A stretch of DNA of 13,799 nucleotides, taken from the NCBI GenBank assembly GCA_027485075.1, contig JAIXRT010000172.1, positions 1 to 13,799 of the forward strand, given 5' to 3'. This DNA is from Cytophagaceae bacterium. Its GTDB lineage: Bacteria; Bacteroidota; Bacteroidia; Cytophagales; Spirosomataceae. How positions within the stretch are numbered: position 1 is the first letter of the stretch; every line of letters starts with the position of its first letter. A model generated the notes under the pieces. That model was not told the origin of the DNA. It ran no database searches and was given only the letters and a program-made list of their open reading frames with translations. Positions 7,157-13,551 of this stretch are shown here, piece by piece. Both the position numbers and the translations under genes were made by a program.

Positions 7157-7187
7157 TCTGTTTATTGGTTTAATATGCGTAATTTTG
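7157..7187 (+). promoter_or_regulatory. Bacteroidota-type promoter ahead of the parvulin pair
   Basis: TCTG (7157-7160, three of four bases of the -33 TTTG box), a 19-nt spacer, and TAATTTTG (7180-7187), an exact TAnnTTTG -7 box. This gives a start point near 7193 and a leader of about 35 nt before the ATG at 7228. It is the best complete promoter seen in the window and suggests the foldase pair can be expressed separately from the upstream run. Confidence 0.6.
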
Positions 7188-7191
7188 TAGC

Positions 7192-7211
7192 CTTGAAAAA
7201 TAATTTTCAAG
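7192..7211. repeat. 8-bp inverted repeat in the parvulin leader
   Basis: CTTGAAAA (7192-7199), loop ATAA, TTTTCAAG (7204-7211): a perfect 8-bp palindrome with a 4-nt loop. It sits right at the predicted transcription start and ends 16 bp before the ATG. It could be an operator or a weak leader hairpin. It is AT-rich, and no strong U-tract follows, so a terminator is unlikely. Confidence 0.5.
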
Positions 7212-7227
7212 TGGATTGGAATTAAAT

Positions 7228-9471
7228 ATGTTTAGAGGTATCGTCTTTTGTTTGTTGGTTTCTATGTCTGCGGTTGCGCAGGTCGAATTCCCCATTACGT
7301 TGGGTTCGAAGAAGATCGCTTCAAAGGATTTCGTGAATGATTACCGGAAGTTGTTAGAAAGCGATAGTATCAAAGCTGATAACAAGCAGAAATTTTTATC
7401 GGACTACATCGATTATCAACTTAAGTTGATGGCTGCTGAAGAGGCCAAAATTGCTACTTCGCCTGGGTTTCAGGATGAATATCAAAGTTTTCGTAAGGAA
7501 TTAGCCAGTCCGTATTTGATAGATACGGAGAAAACGGAAACGTTAGTTCGTGAGGCCTATGCGCGGTTAAAATTTGAAAAGCAGATTGCCCAAATTATGG
7601 TCAAAGTTCCGGCGAATCCTTCCGCTGCAGATACCTTATTAGCCTTTCAAAAAATCAATAACATTCGTACAAGGTTGTTGGCAGGTGAGGCTTTCGATGT
7701 CTTAGCAAAGAAATATTCAGAGGATGATTTATCCGCTCCCAAAGGTGGTTCGTTAGGTTATGTGACCAGTTTACAATTGCAATATGCTATTGAGAATGCC
7801 GTATATGCGTTGGACTTGAATGGTGTTTCACCTATCGTGCGGACGGAAACGGGCTATCATTTGGTTAAAGTATTGGCTATACGGCCTAATCAGGGTAAGA
7901 TTCGATTAGCGCATATTTTAGTATCAGTGCCAGTCAATGCAGCGACCAATTTGCAAGTAGATGCGAAGAATCGGATTGATCAAGTTCAAAAATATTTAGA
8001 GAAGGGTGATGATTCATTTGAATTGATTTGTAAAAATTACTCGGAGGATCCGTATTCCAAGGGTCGTGGTGGTGAATTACGCCGCTGGTATTATTCGTCG
8101 GATTTGAGTGAGGAATTGCAGAGTCAATTATTTTCTATCCAACGTTTAGGAGATTTTACGGCACCAATTCGAACAAATTTAGGTTGGCAAATTTTCAAGC
8201 TATTAGACAAAAAACCGCTGTTAAGTTATGAGGAGATGGCGGAATACATTCGTCAAAAAGTCATGACTGATCCAGAGCGTGTTGCGATGATTCGTCGGTC
8301 CTTTATGACGCGTGTACGCGCTGAAAATCAGGTGGTTATTGTAGAAGCTGCGAAAAAGATAGCCTTGGAGCGTTTTGCACAGGACCGAGTAGGCGATGAA
8401 TATTATTTAAAAATGCCTTTGGTGCAGATCGGGCAAAAGAGCTGGACCGTACAAGATTTTTATACGTTTATTATAGCCCAGCAAAAACGTAAGTTGAAGG
8501 CTTTAGGTTATTTACCATCCGTGCCGGAGCTTGTCTATTTAGAGGAGTTTGTGGACAATCATACAATGACGGTGGAAGAGCAGCATTTGGAGACAAAATA
8601 TCCAGCTTTTCAGGAACAGATGAAGGAATTTTATGAAGGTTCGCTCTTCAGTAAAATTGTTGAGCGGGCGATTTATGAGCCTTCATTGGATTCGTTAAAT
8701 CAGCAAAAATATTTCATGGCGCATGCGTCTGAATATACCCTGCCTACGCGTGCACAGGCGAAGATTGTCAGTGCTGATTCCCCCAAAACTCTAGCTGAAG
8801 CTTTGGAATTAGTTAGTCAAGCACCTTATGTGATGAATAAGCGCTTGCCGGATGTCACGTTTGGATTGGGTAAAGTGGAGATATCAGAGGGGATGAATAA
8901 GATCCAACAAGAATTATTTTTATTGATGGCGAAGAACCGCGATTACGTCGTGGAGATTTCGGGGCATCAAGATGCTTCGGAGGCGGATACGCTGGCAGAT
9001 GCACGCGTCAATGTTTTGGTTAAGTATTTAATGAAAAAGGGGATTGGGTCTACGCGTATTATTGAGAAGATGGAGGGGAGTTTGAAGCCTGTATCCAAAA
9101 CAGATAAGAGCAAAAATGCCCGGGTTTCTTTTCGATTTTTCTCACAATCCATGGAAGATGTTGTCAAACGCTTCAATGCGGTAAAACCGATGACGCTGGT
9201 CGCAGAGGAAGGATTGTATGTGAAAGGTCAGCAACCTTTATTGGATACGATGCCTTGGGAGGTCGGGAAAAAGACGTTGGAATTGGACGGGCGTCAGGTG
9301 TATATTGAAATTCGTGCGATTGAACCTGAGCGTTTAAAGCGTTTTGATGAATCGCGGAGTTCAGTTATTCGCGGTTTACAGGCACAACTGGAACGTGATT
9401 GGTTGGCTAGTTTGAAACAAAAATATCCTGTTCAATTAGATCAGGAAGAGTTAAATCGTTTGATGCAATAG
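7228..9471 (+). CDS. periplasmic parvulin-type peptidylprolyl isomerase with embedded OmpA-like domain
   Basis: 747 residues from ATG 7228. A TTG four codons upstream (7216) is rejected because the ATG begins a clean signal peptide, FRGIVFCLLVSMSAVAQ. After a helical N-part come two parvulin domains: ~118-217 (QIMVKVP, KYSEDDLSAPKGGSLGY, GYHLVKVLA) and ~222-327 (RLAHILVSVP, NYSEDPYSKGRGGELRRW, GWQIFKLL). A third, diverged part follows. Residues ~541-638 read like an OmpA C-terminal domain: VTFGLGKVEI, VVEISGHQD with D582, ARVNVLVKYLMKKGI with R593, and NARVSFRF. The C-terminus (LERDWLASLKQKYPV) matches the usual Bacteroidota PpiC/SurA-like ending. Likely role: folding of outer-membrane or secreted proteins, perhaps wall-associated. 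SurA follows five bases later, so the two are cotranscribed. Confidence 0.88.
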   Translation: MFRGIVFCLLVSMSAVAQVEFPITLGSKKIASKDFVNDYRKLLESDSIKADNKQKFLSDYIDYQLKLMAAEEAKIATSPGFQDEYQSFRKELASPYLIDTEKTETLVREAYARLKFEKQIAQIMVKVPANPSAADTLLAFQKINNIRTRLLAGEAFDVLAKKYSEDDLSAPKGGSLGYVTSLQLQYAIENAVYALDLNGVSPIVRTETGYHLVKVLAIRPNQGKIRLAHILVSVPVNAATNLQVDAKNRIDQVQKYLEKGDDSFELICKNYSEDPYSKGRGGELRRWYYSSDLSEELQSQLFSIQRLGDFTAPIRTNLGWQIFKLLDKKPLLSYEEMAEYIRQKVMTDPERVAMIRRSFMTRVRAENQVVIVEAAKKIALERFAQDRVGDEYYLKMPLVQIGQKSWTVQDFYTFIIAQQKRKLKALGYLPSVPELVYLEEFVDNHTMTVEEQHLETKYPAFQEQMKEFYEGSLFSKIVERAIYEPSLDSLNQQKYFMAHASEYTLPTRAQAKIVSADSPKTLAEALELVSQAPYVMNKRLPDVTFGLGKVEISEGMNKIQQELFLLMAKNRDYVVEISGHQDASEADTLADARVNVLVKYLMKKGIGSTRIIEKMEGSLKPVSKTDKSKNARVSFRFFSQSMEDVVKRFNAVKPMTLVAEEGLYVKGQQPLLDTMPWEVGKKTLELDGRQVYIEIRAIEPERLKRFDESRSSVIRGLQAQLERDWLASLKQKYPVQLDQEELNRLMQ

Positions 9472-9476
9472 GAAAA

Positions 9477-10847
9477 ATGAAAAATATGAAATTGAAAAGT
9501 ATAGTAATGGGATTAGGTTTGTGGCTAGTGGCGCAGGTTTCTTTTGCGCAGGAGGTTACGGAGAAGGGCCCGGTTTTGGATAAGATTATTGCCAAAGTAG
9601 ACAACTATTACATTTTACGTTCTGAGGTGGAGCAGCAGTATCAGCAGTATCAAACTAGCGGTCAGCCTAATACACCAAATCGCTGCCAAATTTTGGAGGG
9701 ATTAGTTGTTAATAAGTTGATGCTTGCTAAAGCGGAAATTGACTCGGTGATTGTGGATGACAAGCGAATTGATGCAGAGATGAATTCACGGATGGAGCAA
9801 ATGGAACAACAGTATGGAACGGCAAAGAATATTGTGGAAGCGTTTGGTAAGCCTATTGTGACCTTAAAAGAAGATTTACGTACCTCGTTGAAAGAGCAAT
9901 TGACTGCACGTAAGATGCAGGAGAAAATTACGGATGGTGCGCGCATAACGCCGAAGGAGGTGGAAAAATTCTTTAAGCGTATCCCGACGGACTCGTTGCC
10001 GTATTTACCTTCGGAAGTTGAGATTGGTCACATTGTGCGATTAGCACAACCAAATAAATTCCAAAAGGATGAATTGGTGAGTAAGTTATTGGATTACAAG
10101 AAGCGGGTTGAGAAGGGAGAGCCCTTTGAGGAATTGGCGAAATTGTATTCGGAGGATTTAGGTAGTGGTAAGCGTGGTGGAGATTTAGGGTTTTCTAAGC
10201 GTGGTCAAATGGTGGCTCCTTTTGAGGCGGCTGCCTTGAAGCTTAAGCCAAATCAATTGTCGGATGTGGTGGAAAGTGAGTTTGGCTTTCACTTGATTCA
10301 GTTGTTAGCGGTTCGTGGACAAGAATACCAAGCCCGTCATATTTTATTGCGTCCAGATTATCAGAAATTGGATGTGACGGAACCTACGCGTTTTTTGGAT
10401 AGTATGCGTGTTTTGATTCAACGTGATTCAATTTCATTTGATAAAGCAGCACGTAATGTATCCGAGGATAAGTTGACACAAGACGCAGGTGGATTACTGA
10501 TCGACATGGCGTCACGTTCTACGCGTATGCCGTTTGATGGTACAATGGAGCCAGGTTTATATTTCTCGATTGATTCCATGACGGTAGGTACCGTTTCCAA
10601 GCCTATTCCTTACCGAACAGAAGATGGCCGCAGTGCGATGCGAATCTTATATTTTAAGGCGAAGTATCCTCCTCATTTTGCGAATTTAAACGATGACTAT
10701 CAGAAAATATCTGGTATTGCCTTGACGCAAAAGAAGAATGATATGATCGAAAAATGGTTTTTGAAAGCCAAAGATGATGTCTTTATCTTTATCGATGATG
10801 AGTATAAAGACTGTAAGGTGCTGGAAGGGAGCGTTATAGAACGTTAG
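9477..10847 (+). CDS. surA: SurA-like periplasmic chaperone / peptidylprolyl isomerase
   Basis: 456 residues. Signal peptide LKSIVMGLGLWLVAQVSFAQ, then a SurA-type N-terminal chaperone region (~30-175). It opens with DKIIAKVDNYYILRSEVE and includes ILEGLVVNKLMLAKAE. Parvulin 1 spans ~180-283 (EIGHIVRLA, LYSEDLGSGKRGGDLGF, FGFHLIQLLAVRG). A diverged parvulin 2 starts at ~286 (ARHILLRP) and runs to ~395. It ends in a WF...DDVFIFIDDEYKDC tail common in Bacteroidota SurA. The protein escorts unfolded beta-barrel proteins through the periplasm. Start: ATG 9477, with a second ATG at 9486 giving nearly the same protein. A short AGGA precedes it. It lies 5 nt after the parvulin/OmpA gene. Its TAG stop lies inside the left arm of the composite repeat. 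Confidence 0.93.
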   Translation: MKNMKLKSIVMGLGLWLVAQVSFAQEVTEKGPVLDKIIAKVDNYYILRSEVEQQYQQYQTSGQPNTPNRCQILEGLVVNKLMLAKAEIDSVIVDDKRIDAEMNSRMEQMEQQYGTAKNIVEAFGKPIVTLKEDLRTSLKEQLTARKMQEKITDGARITPKEVEKFFKRIPTDSLPYLPSEVEIGHIVRLAQPNKFQKDELVSKLLDYKKRVEKGEPFEELAKLYSEDLGSGKRGGDLGFSKRGQMVAPFEAAALKLKPNQLSDVVESEFGFHLIQLLAVRGQEYQARHILLRPDYQKLDVTEPTRFLDSMRVLIQRDSISFDKAARNVSEDKLTQDAGGLLIDMASRSTRMPFDGTMEPGLYFSIDSMTVGTVSKPIPYRTEDGRSAMRILYFKAKYPPHFANLNDDYQKISGIALTQKKNDMIEKWFLKAKDDVFIFIDDEYKDCKVLEGSVIER

Positions 10848-10871
10848 ACGTTGGACACTAGACTTTTGACT
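10844..10871 (+). repeat. heptad repeat block, left
   Basis: Four 7-bp units in phase, TTAGACG, TTGGACA, CTAGACT and TTTGACT, share the pattern NTNGACN. The block begins one base before the surA stop codon and runs up to the 27-bp hairpin arm. Confidence 0.7.
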
Positions 10872-10875
10872 GTAG

Positions 10876-10902
10876 AGACGCGATACTTCGCGTCTTTTTT
10901 TT
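10876..10902 (+). terminator. intrinsic terminator of surA
   Basis: AGACGCGA (10876-10883), loop TACT, TCGCGTCT (10888-10895), then seven T (10896-10902): an 8-bp GC-rich stem plus U-tract, 28 bp after the surA stop. It is part of the larger palindrome, so the RNA could fold as this small hairpin or as the 27-bp stem. Confidence 0.75.
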
Positions 10903-10910
10903 GTAAATGT

Positions 10911-10933
10911 AAAAGACGCGAAGTATCGCGTCT
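10911..10933 (-). terminator. intrinsic terminator of thyA (mirror copy)
   Basis: On the minus strand the same AGACGCGA-TACT-TCGCGTCT hairpin occurs (10933 down to 10914) and is followed by only three further T (10913-10911) before ACATTT. It serves the thyA side of the convergent spacer. The U-tract is shorter than on the plus strand, so it may be weaker. Confidence 0.6.
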
Positions 10934-10937
10934 CTAC

Positions 10938-10976
10938 CATATTTCCAGCGTCCAATGTCCAGCGTCCAACGTCTAA
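10938..10976 (-). repeat. heptad repeat block, right
   Basis: Read on the minus strand: TTAGACG, TTGGACG, CTGGACA, TTGGACG, CTGGAAA, five units in 7-bp phase. On the plus strand this shows as a 14-bp tandem copy (10945-10958 and 10959-10972) with one mismatch. It starts one base before the thyA stop on that strand and mirrors the left block. Confidence 0.7.
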
Positions 10977-11767
10977 ACAGCCACCGGAGCTTTAATCGCC
11001 GGATGTGGATCATAGCCTTCTAGGGTGAAGTCTTCATATACAAAATCAAGAATATCTTTTTTCGCTGGGTTGAGGTGCATGGTCGGCAATGGGCGCGGGC
11101 TACGGCTTAATTGAATTTCGACCTGCTCCATGTGATTGCTATATAAATGCGTATCGCCGCCGGTCCAAACAAAATCGCCTAATCCTAAGTCGCATACCTG
11201 CGCAACCATCATCGTTAAGAGCGCATAAGAAGCGATATTAAATGGGACGCCTAAAAACACATCTGCTGATCTTTGGTATAGCTGACATGATAATTTGCCA
11301 TCAGCCACATAGAATTGAAAAAATGCATGGCAAGGCATTAAAGCCATTTTGGGTAATTCAGCCACATTCCATGCACTGACGATGATTCTGCGGGAATCCG
11401 GATTCGTTTTCAGCGCGTGAATCACTTCTTTAATTTGGTCAATTACCTGACCGTCAGCACCTTCCCAAGAGCGCCATTGCTTTCCATAGACTGGACCTAA
11501 ATCACCGTTTTCATCCGCCCATTCATCCCAAATACGCACACTGTGTTCTTTCAAGTATGCAATATTTGTATCTCCTTTTAAGAACCAAAGCAATTCGTGA
11601 ATGATGGATTTTAAATGTGTTTTTTTTGTCGTTACAAGCGGGAATCCTTCGGCTAAGTTAAAGCGCATTTGGTAACCAAAAACACTCGTGGTTCCCGTTC
11701 CCGTACGGTCCGATTTAAATGTTCCGTTTTGTTTGATATGGGTTAATAAATCTAAATATGCTTGCAT
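10973..11767 (-). CDS. thyA: thymidylate synthase
   Basis: 264 residues, the same length as E. coli ThyA. It methylates dUMP to dTMP using methylenetetrahydrofolate, in the cytoplasm. Motifs: SDRTGTGT (19-26), the catalytic cysteine C146 in [14 protein letters not shown]126-R127 ([11 protein letters not shown]), [30 protein letters not shown], and the C-terminus [14 protein letters not shown]. It is complete and ordinary. The start lies one base after the OsmC-family stop (TAACATG), and it is the last gene of the minus-strand trio. The TAG stop falls inside the right arm of the composite repeat. No folA (dihydrofolate reductase), the frequent partner, is present in the window. Confidence 0.97.
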   Translation of the reverse strand: MQAYLDLLTHIKQNGTFKSDRTGTGTTSVFGYQMRFNLAEGFPLVTTKKTHLKSIIHELLWFLKGDTNIAYLKEHSVRIWDEWADENGDLGPVYGKQWRSWEGADGQVIDQIKEVIHALKTNPDSRRIIVSAWNVAELPKMALMPCHAFFQFYVADGKLSCQLYQRSADVFLGVPFNIASYALLTMMVAQVCDLGLGDFVWTGGDTHLYSNHMEQVEIQLSRSPRPLPTMHLNPAKKDILDFVYEDFTLEGYDPHPAIKAPVAV

Positions 11768-11768
11768 G

Positions 11769-12206
11769 TTAGGCTTCGAATTTAACTCCGTTTAAAAGTA
11801 ATGAATGGGTGATTGTTGCGCTTGGGGCCAACTGCGCCGTTGCGGAGCAATATTTATCCATAGACATTTCAATGGCTTTTACTGCTTTATTTCCATCAAT
11901 CGAACCCGTTAACTCAAATTGAATATTGATTTTTCGGAATGGCATCATCTCCGTTCCCTCGATTTTCTCTCGGTCACCCTGTACTCGAATTTGGAAATCT
12001 TCGATTACTTGACGTTGCTTTTTTAAGATCAGAATAACATCGATGGCGGTGCATCCTCCAAGACCCATCAATAGTAGTTCCATAGGACGCGCTCCTGCAT
12101 TATGTCCACCTATACCCTCAGCTGCATCGATATGTACTGAGACGGGGGAGGATCCTGGGGCCTCAAAGTGAAAATCTTGATCTAATCGGCTTAATAGTAC
12201 TTCCAT
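11769..12206 (-). CDS. OsmC-family (YhfA-like) thiol peroxidase-fold protein
   Basis: 145 residues. An OsmC/Ohr-fold protein with the two family cysteines, C52 in [11 protein letters not shown] and C120 in [10 protein letters not shown], plus the GARPMELLL segment (R40, E43) ahead of the first. OsmC/Ohr proteins reduce organic hydroperoxides. The [12 protein letters not shown] form is closer to the YhfA subgroup, whose substrate is not established, so I do not name it osmC or ohr. No signal peptide, so cytoplasmic. ATG at 12206 follows the PhoD-family stop by one base (TAATATG), and its own stop is one base before thyA. A role in oxidative stress is inferred from family only. Nothing in the neighbourhood supports or contradicts it. 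Confidence 0.88.
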   Translation of the reverse strand: MEVLLSRLDQDFHFEAPGSSPVSVHIDAAEGIGGHNAGARPMELLLMGLGGCTAIDVILILKKQRQVIEDFQIRVQGDREKIEGTEMMPFRKINIQFELTGSIDGNKAVKAIEMSMDKYCSATAQLAPSATITHSLLLNGVKFEA

Positions 12207-12207
12207 A

Positions 12208-13512
12208 TTATTTTAGTTCACTGGATTTTATTGCTTTGGTCCATAAAACATCTCCTTTGACATTATACAAGGTGATTTTCAATTCACGATCTTTTGCTGG
12301 ACCTGAAACTTCAATTTTAGAAAAAGCCCGTTCTGTTACGAGTGTTCCTTCCACCAAAGTTTCATTATAATCTTGTTTAAAGGCGTCCGATTTTCCTGCC
12401 GTCATGGGTGACACAGTTAAATCATACAGGGGATAGGTGCCTTCACGATTTAATTTATTCAAGTCTGAAATGTGGCGATCTCCGGTCAGGAATAAAACAC
12501 CTGGAATATTTCTAGATTTTAATTCCTTCAATAAATAATTGCGTTCGCCCTCGTAATTAGCCATGTTTTCAAGAATTTTTGCTGGGCTTACCACTTGACC
12601 TCCATTGACAATCACTTTAAAACTTGCTTTTGAGCCACTTAATGCGTCCAACAACCAAGTCATTTGCTTTTCGCCCCAGTAGGCTTTTTGTGGATCTGCA
12701 ATTTCATTTGGTGCACGGAACCAGCGATCATCCATCATAAAGAATTCAACGTCGGCCCACTGAAATTTCCCTGTGATACCTTCATTGGGGAAGATGAAAT
12801 TAGGGTTACCCCAATACATCTTGAACATTTCCAAAGACGTATATTTTAATGGGAATGAGCGATCTGAATCATTTGGACCATAGTCATGGTCGTCCCAAAT
12901 CGCATAATGGTGCACGTTCGCTAATAAAGGTTGAAGTGATTTCGCGCCGCGCGTATGATCGTTGCGGTGAATCATACCTGTACGTGTATAATCGGGTTCC
13001 CGGTAGTAGAAATTATCACCGCCCCACAACATGAAATCAGGTTTTTGTGCATGCATCGCTGAATAAACTTCATCTGCCCCTCCGTATGGTCGGCCTGGAC
13101 GATCGGTCGCTTCTTCATTCACATAATTGCAGGTTCCGAAAATAAAGGAGAATGCAGGTGGATCTTTGCGGTATTGCCAAAGTTCCTGCGTTTGGAACTC
13201 GAGCGGATAATCAAAAGACATTTTTTTGTTATTTACCCACACTTCGTAGGCATATTTTTTGCCCATCGTAACTTCATCGGCGATGATGCGCGCAATGTAA
13301 GCTGTTGCTTTTTCAGTTCGTACTGGATCTGTTTTGTAGATTTTTTTATCGCCTATTTCATGGTATTGAATATGTACAGACGCGGCTTGCTGAGTCTGAA
13401 CCCAAATAAGCACCTCTTTCATGTCCGCGTACCCTAACATGGGACCACTTTTGATTTGCGCGGTAAGTAAGACTGGCGCAAGAAGGAATAAGGCGATAAA
13501 TATGCTTTTCAT
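12208..13512 (-). CDS. secreted PhoD-family metallophosphatase (alkaline phosphatase D-like)
   Basis: 434 residues. A Sec-type signal peptide (KSIFIALFLLAPVLLTAQ) without the twin arginine of classical PhoD. An N-terminal fibronectin-like beta domain (~20-110) precedes the phosphatase domain. Metal-site motifs: FGTCNY (125-130), GGDN (164-167), IWDDHDYGPND (205-215) and LTGDRH (342-347). It would hydrolyse phosphomonoesters or phosphodiesters outside the cytoplasm, releasing phosphate. Substrate cannot be told from sequence. The C-terminus forms a short beta region (ELKITLYNVKGDVLWTKAI). It heads the minus-strand trio with the OsmC-family gene and thyA and is divergent from lysA over 39 bp. 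No Pho box was recognised, and no good -7 box was found on its own strand in the spacer. Confidence 0.9.
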   Translation of the reverse strand: MKSIFIALFLLAPVLLTAQIKSGPMLGYADMKEVLIWVQTQQAASVHIQYHEIGDKKIYKTDPVRTEKATAYIARIIADEVTMGKKYAYEVWVNNKKMSFDYPLEFQTQELWQYRKDPPAFSFIFGTCNYVNEEATDRPGRPYGGADEVYSAMHAQKPDFMLWGGDNFYYREPDYTRTGMIHRNDHTRGAKSLQPLLANVHHYAIWDDHDYGPNDSDRSFPLKYTSLEMFKMYWGNPNFIFPNEGITGKFQWADVEFFMMDDRWFRAPNEIADPQKAYWGEKQMTWLLDALSGSKASFKVIVNGGQVVSPAKILENMANYEGERNYLLKELKSRNIPGVLFLTGDRHISDLNKLNREGTYPLYDLTVSPMTAGKSDAFKQDYNETLVEGTLVTERAFSKIEVSGPAKDRELKITLYNVKGDVLWTKAIKSSELK

Positions 13513-13526
13513 GTGTGTTAGATTAG

Positions 13527-13534
13527 TATCTTTG
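13527..13534 (+). promoter_or_regulatory. -7 box for lysA
   Basis: TATCTTTG is an exact TAnnTTTG match, 17 bp before the lysA ATG in the 39-bp divergent spacer. No good TTTG -33 box is seen at the usual distance, where the sequence belongs to the start of the PhoD-family gene. The predicted leader is only about 12 nt. Confidence 0.5.
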
Positions 13535-13551
13535 TGGCTTAAATTTTCCCT

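Larger units (their letters stand above)
10844..10976. repeat. composite palindromic, REP-like element between convergent surA and thyA
   Basis: Nested inverted repeats read the same way from both strands. The outer arms are TTAGACGTTGGAC (10844-10856) and its exact complement (10964-10976). The inner arms are a perfect 27-bp inverted repeat (10872-10898 with 10911-10937) around a 12-nt loop. Between the outer and inner arms lie degenerate 7-bp units. The outer arms contain the TAG stop codons of both flanking genes. There is no transposase inside. It resembles REP/BIME-type palindromes. Whether it is repeated elsewhere in the genome cannot be seen here. Confidence 0.85.

Noticed and set aside
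7216..7227. TTG start four codons upstream of the parvulin/OmpA protein
   Set aside because: ATG 7228 directly begins a normal signal peptide, and the extension adds nothing.
10686..10955. 89-residue minus-strand open frame across the hairpin and the surA end
   Set aside because: It is antisense to conserved SurA sequence and includes the repeat element. No family likeness.
10844..10976. Insertion sequence or CRISPR array
   Set aside because: There is no transposase gene inside, no regular spacer-repeat alternation and no obvious target duplication. It is better described as a REP-like palindrome with heptads.
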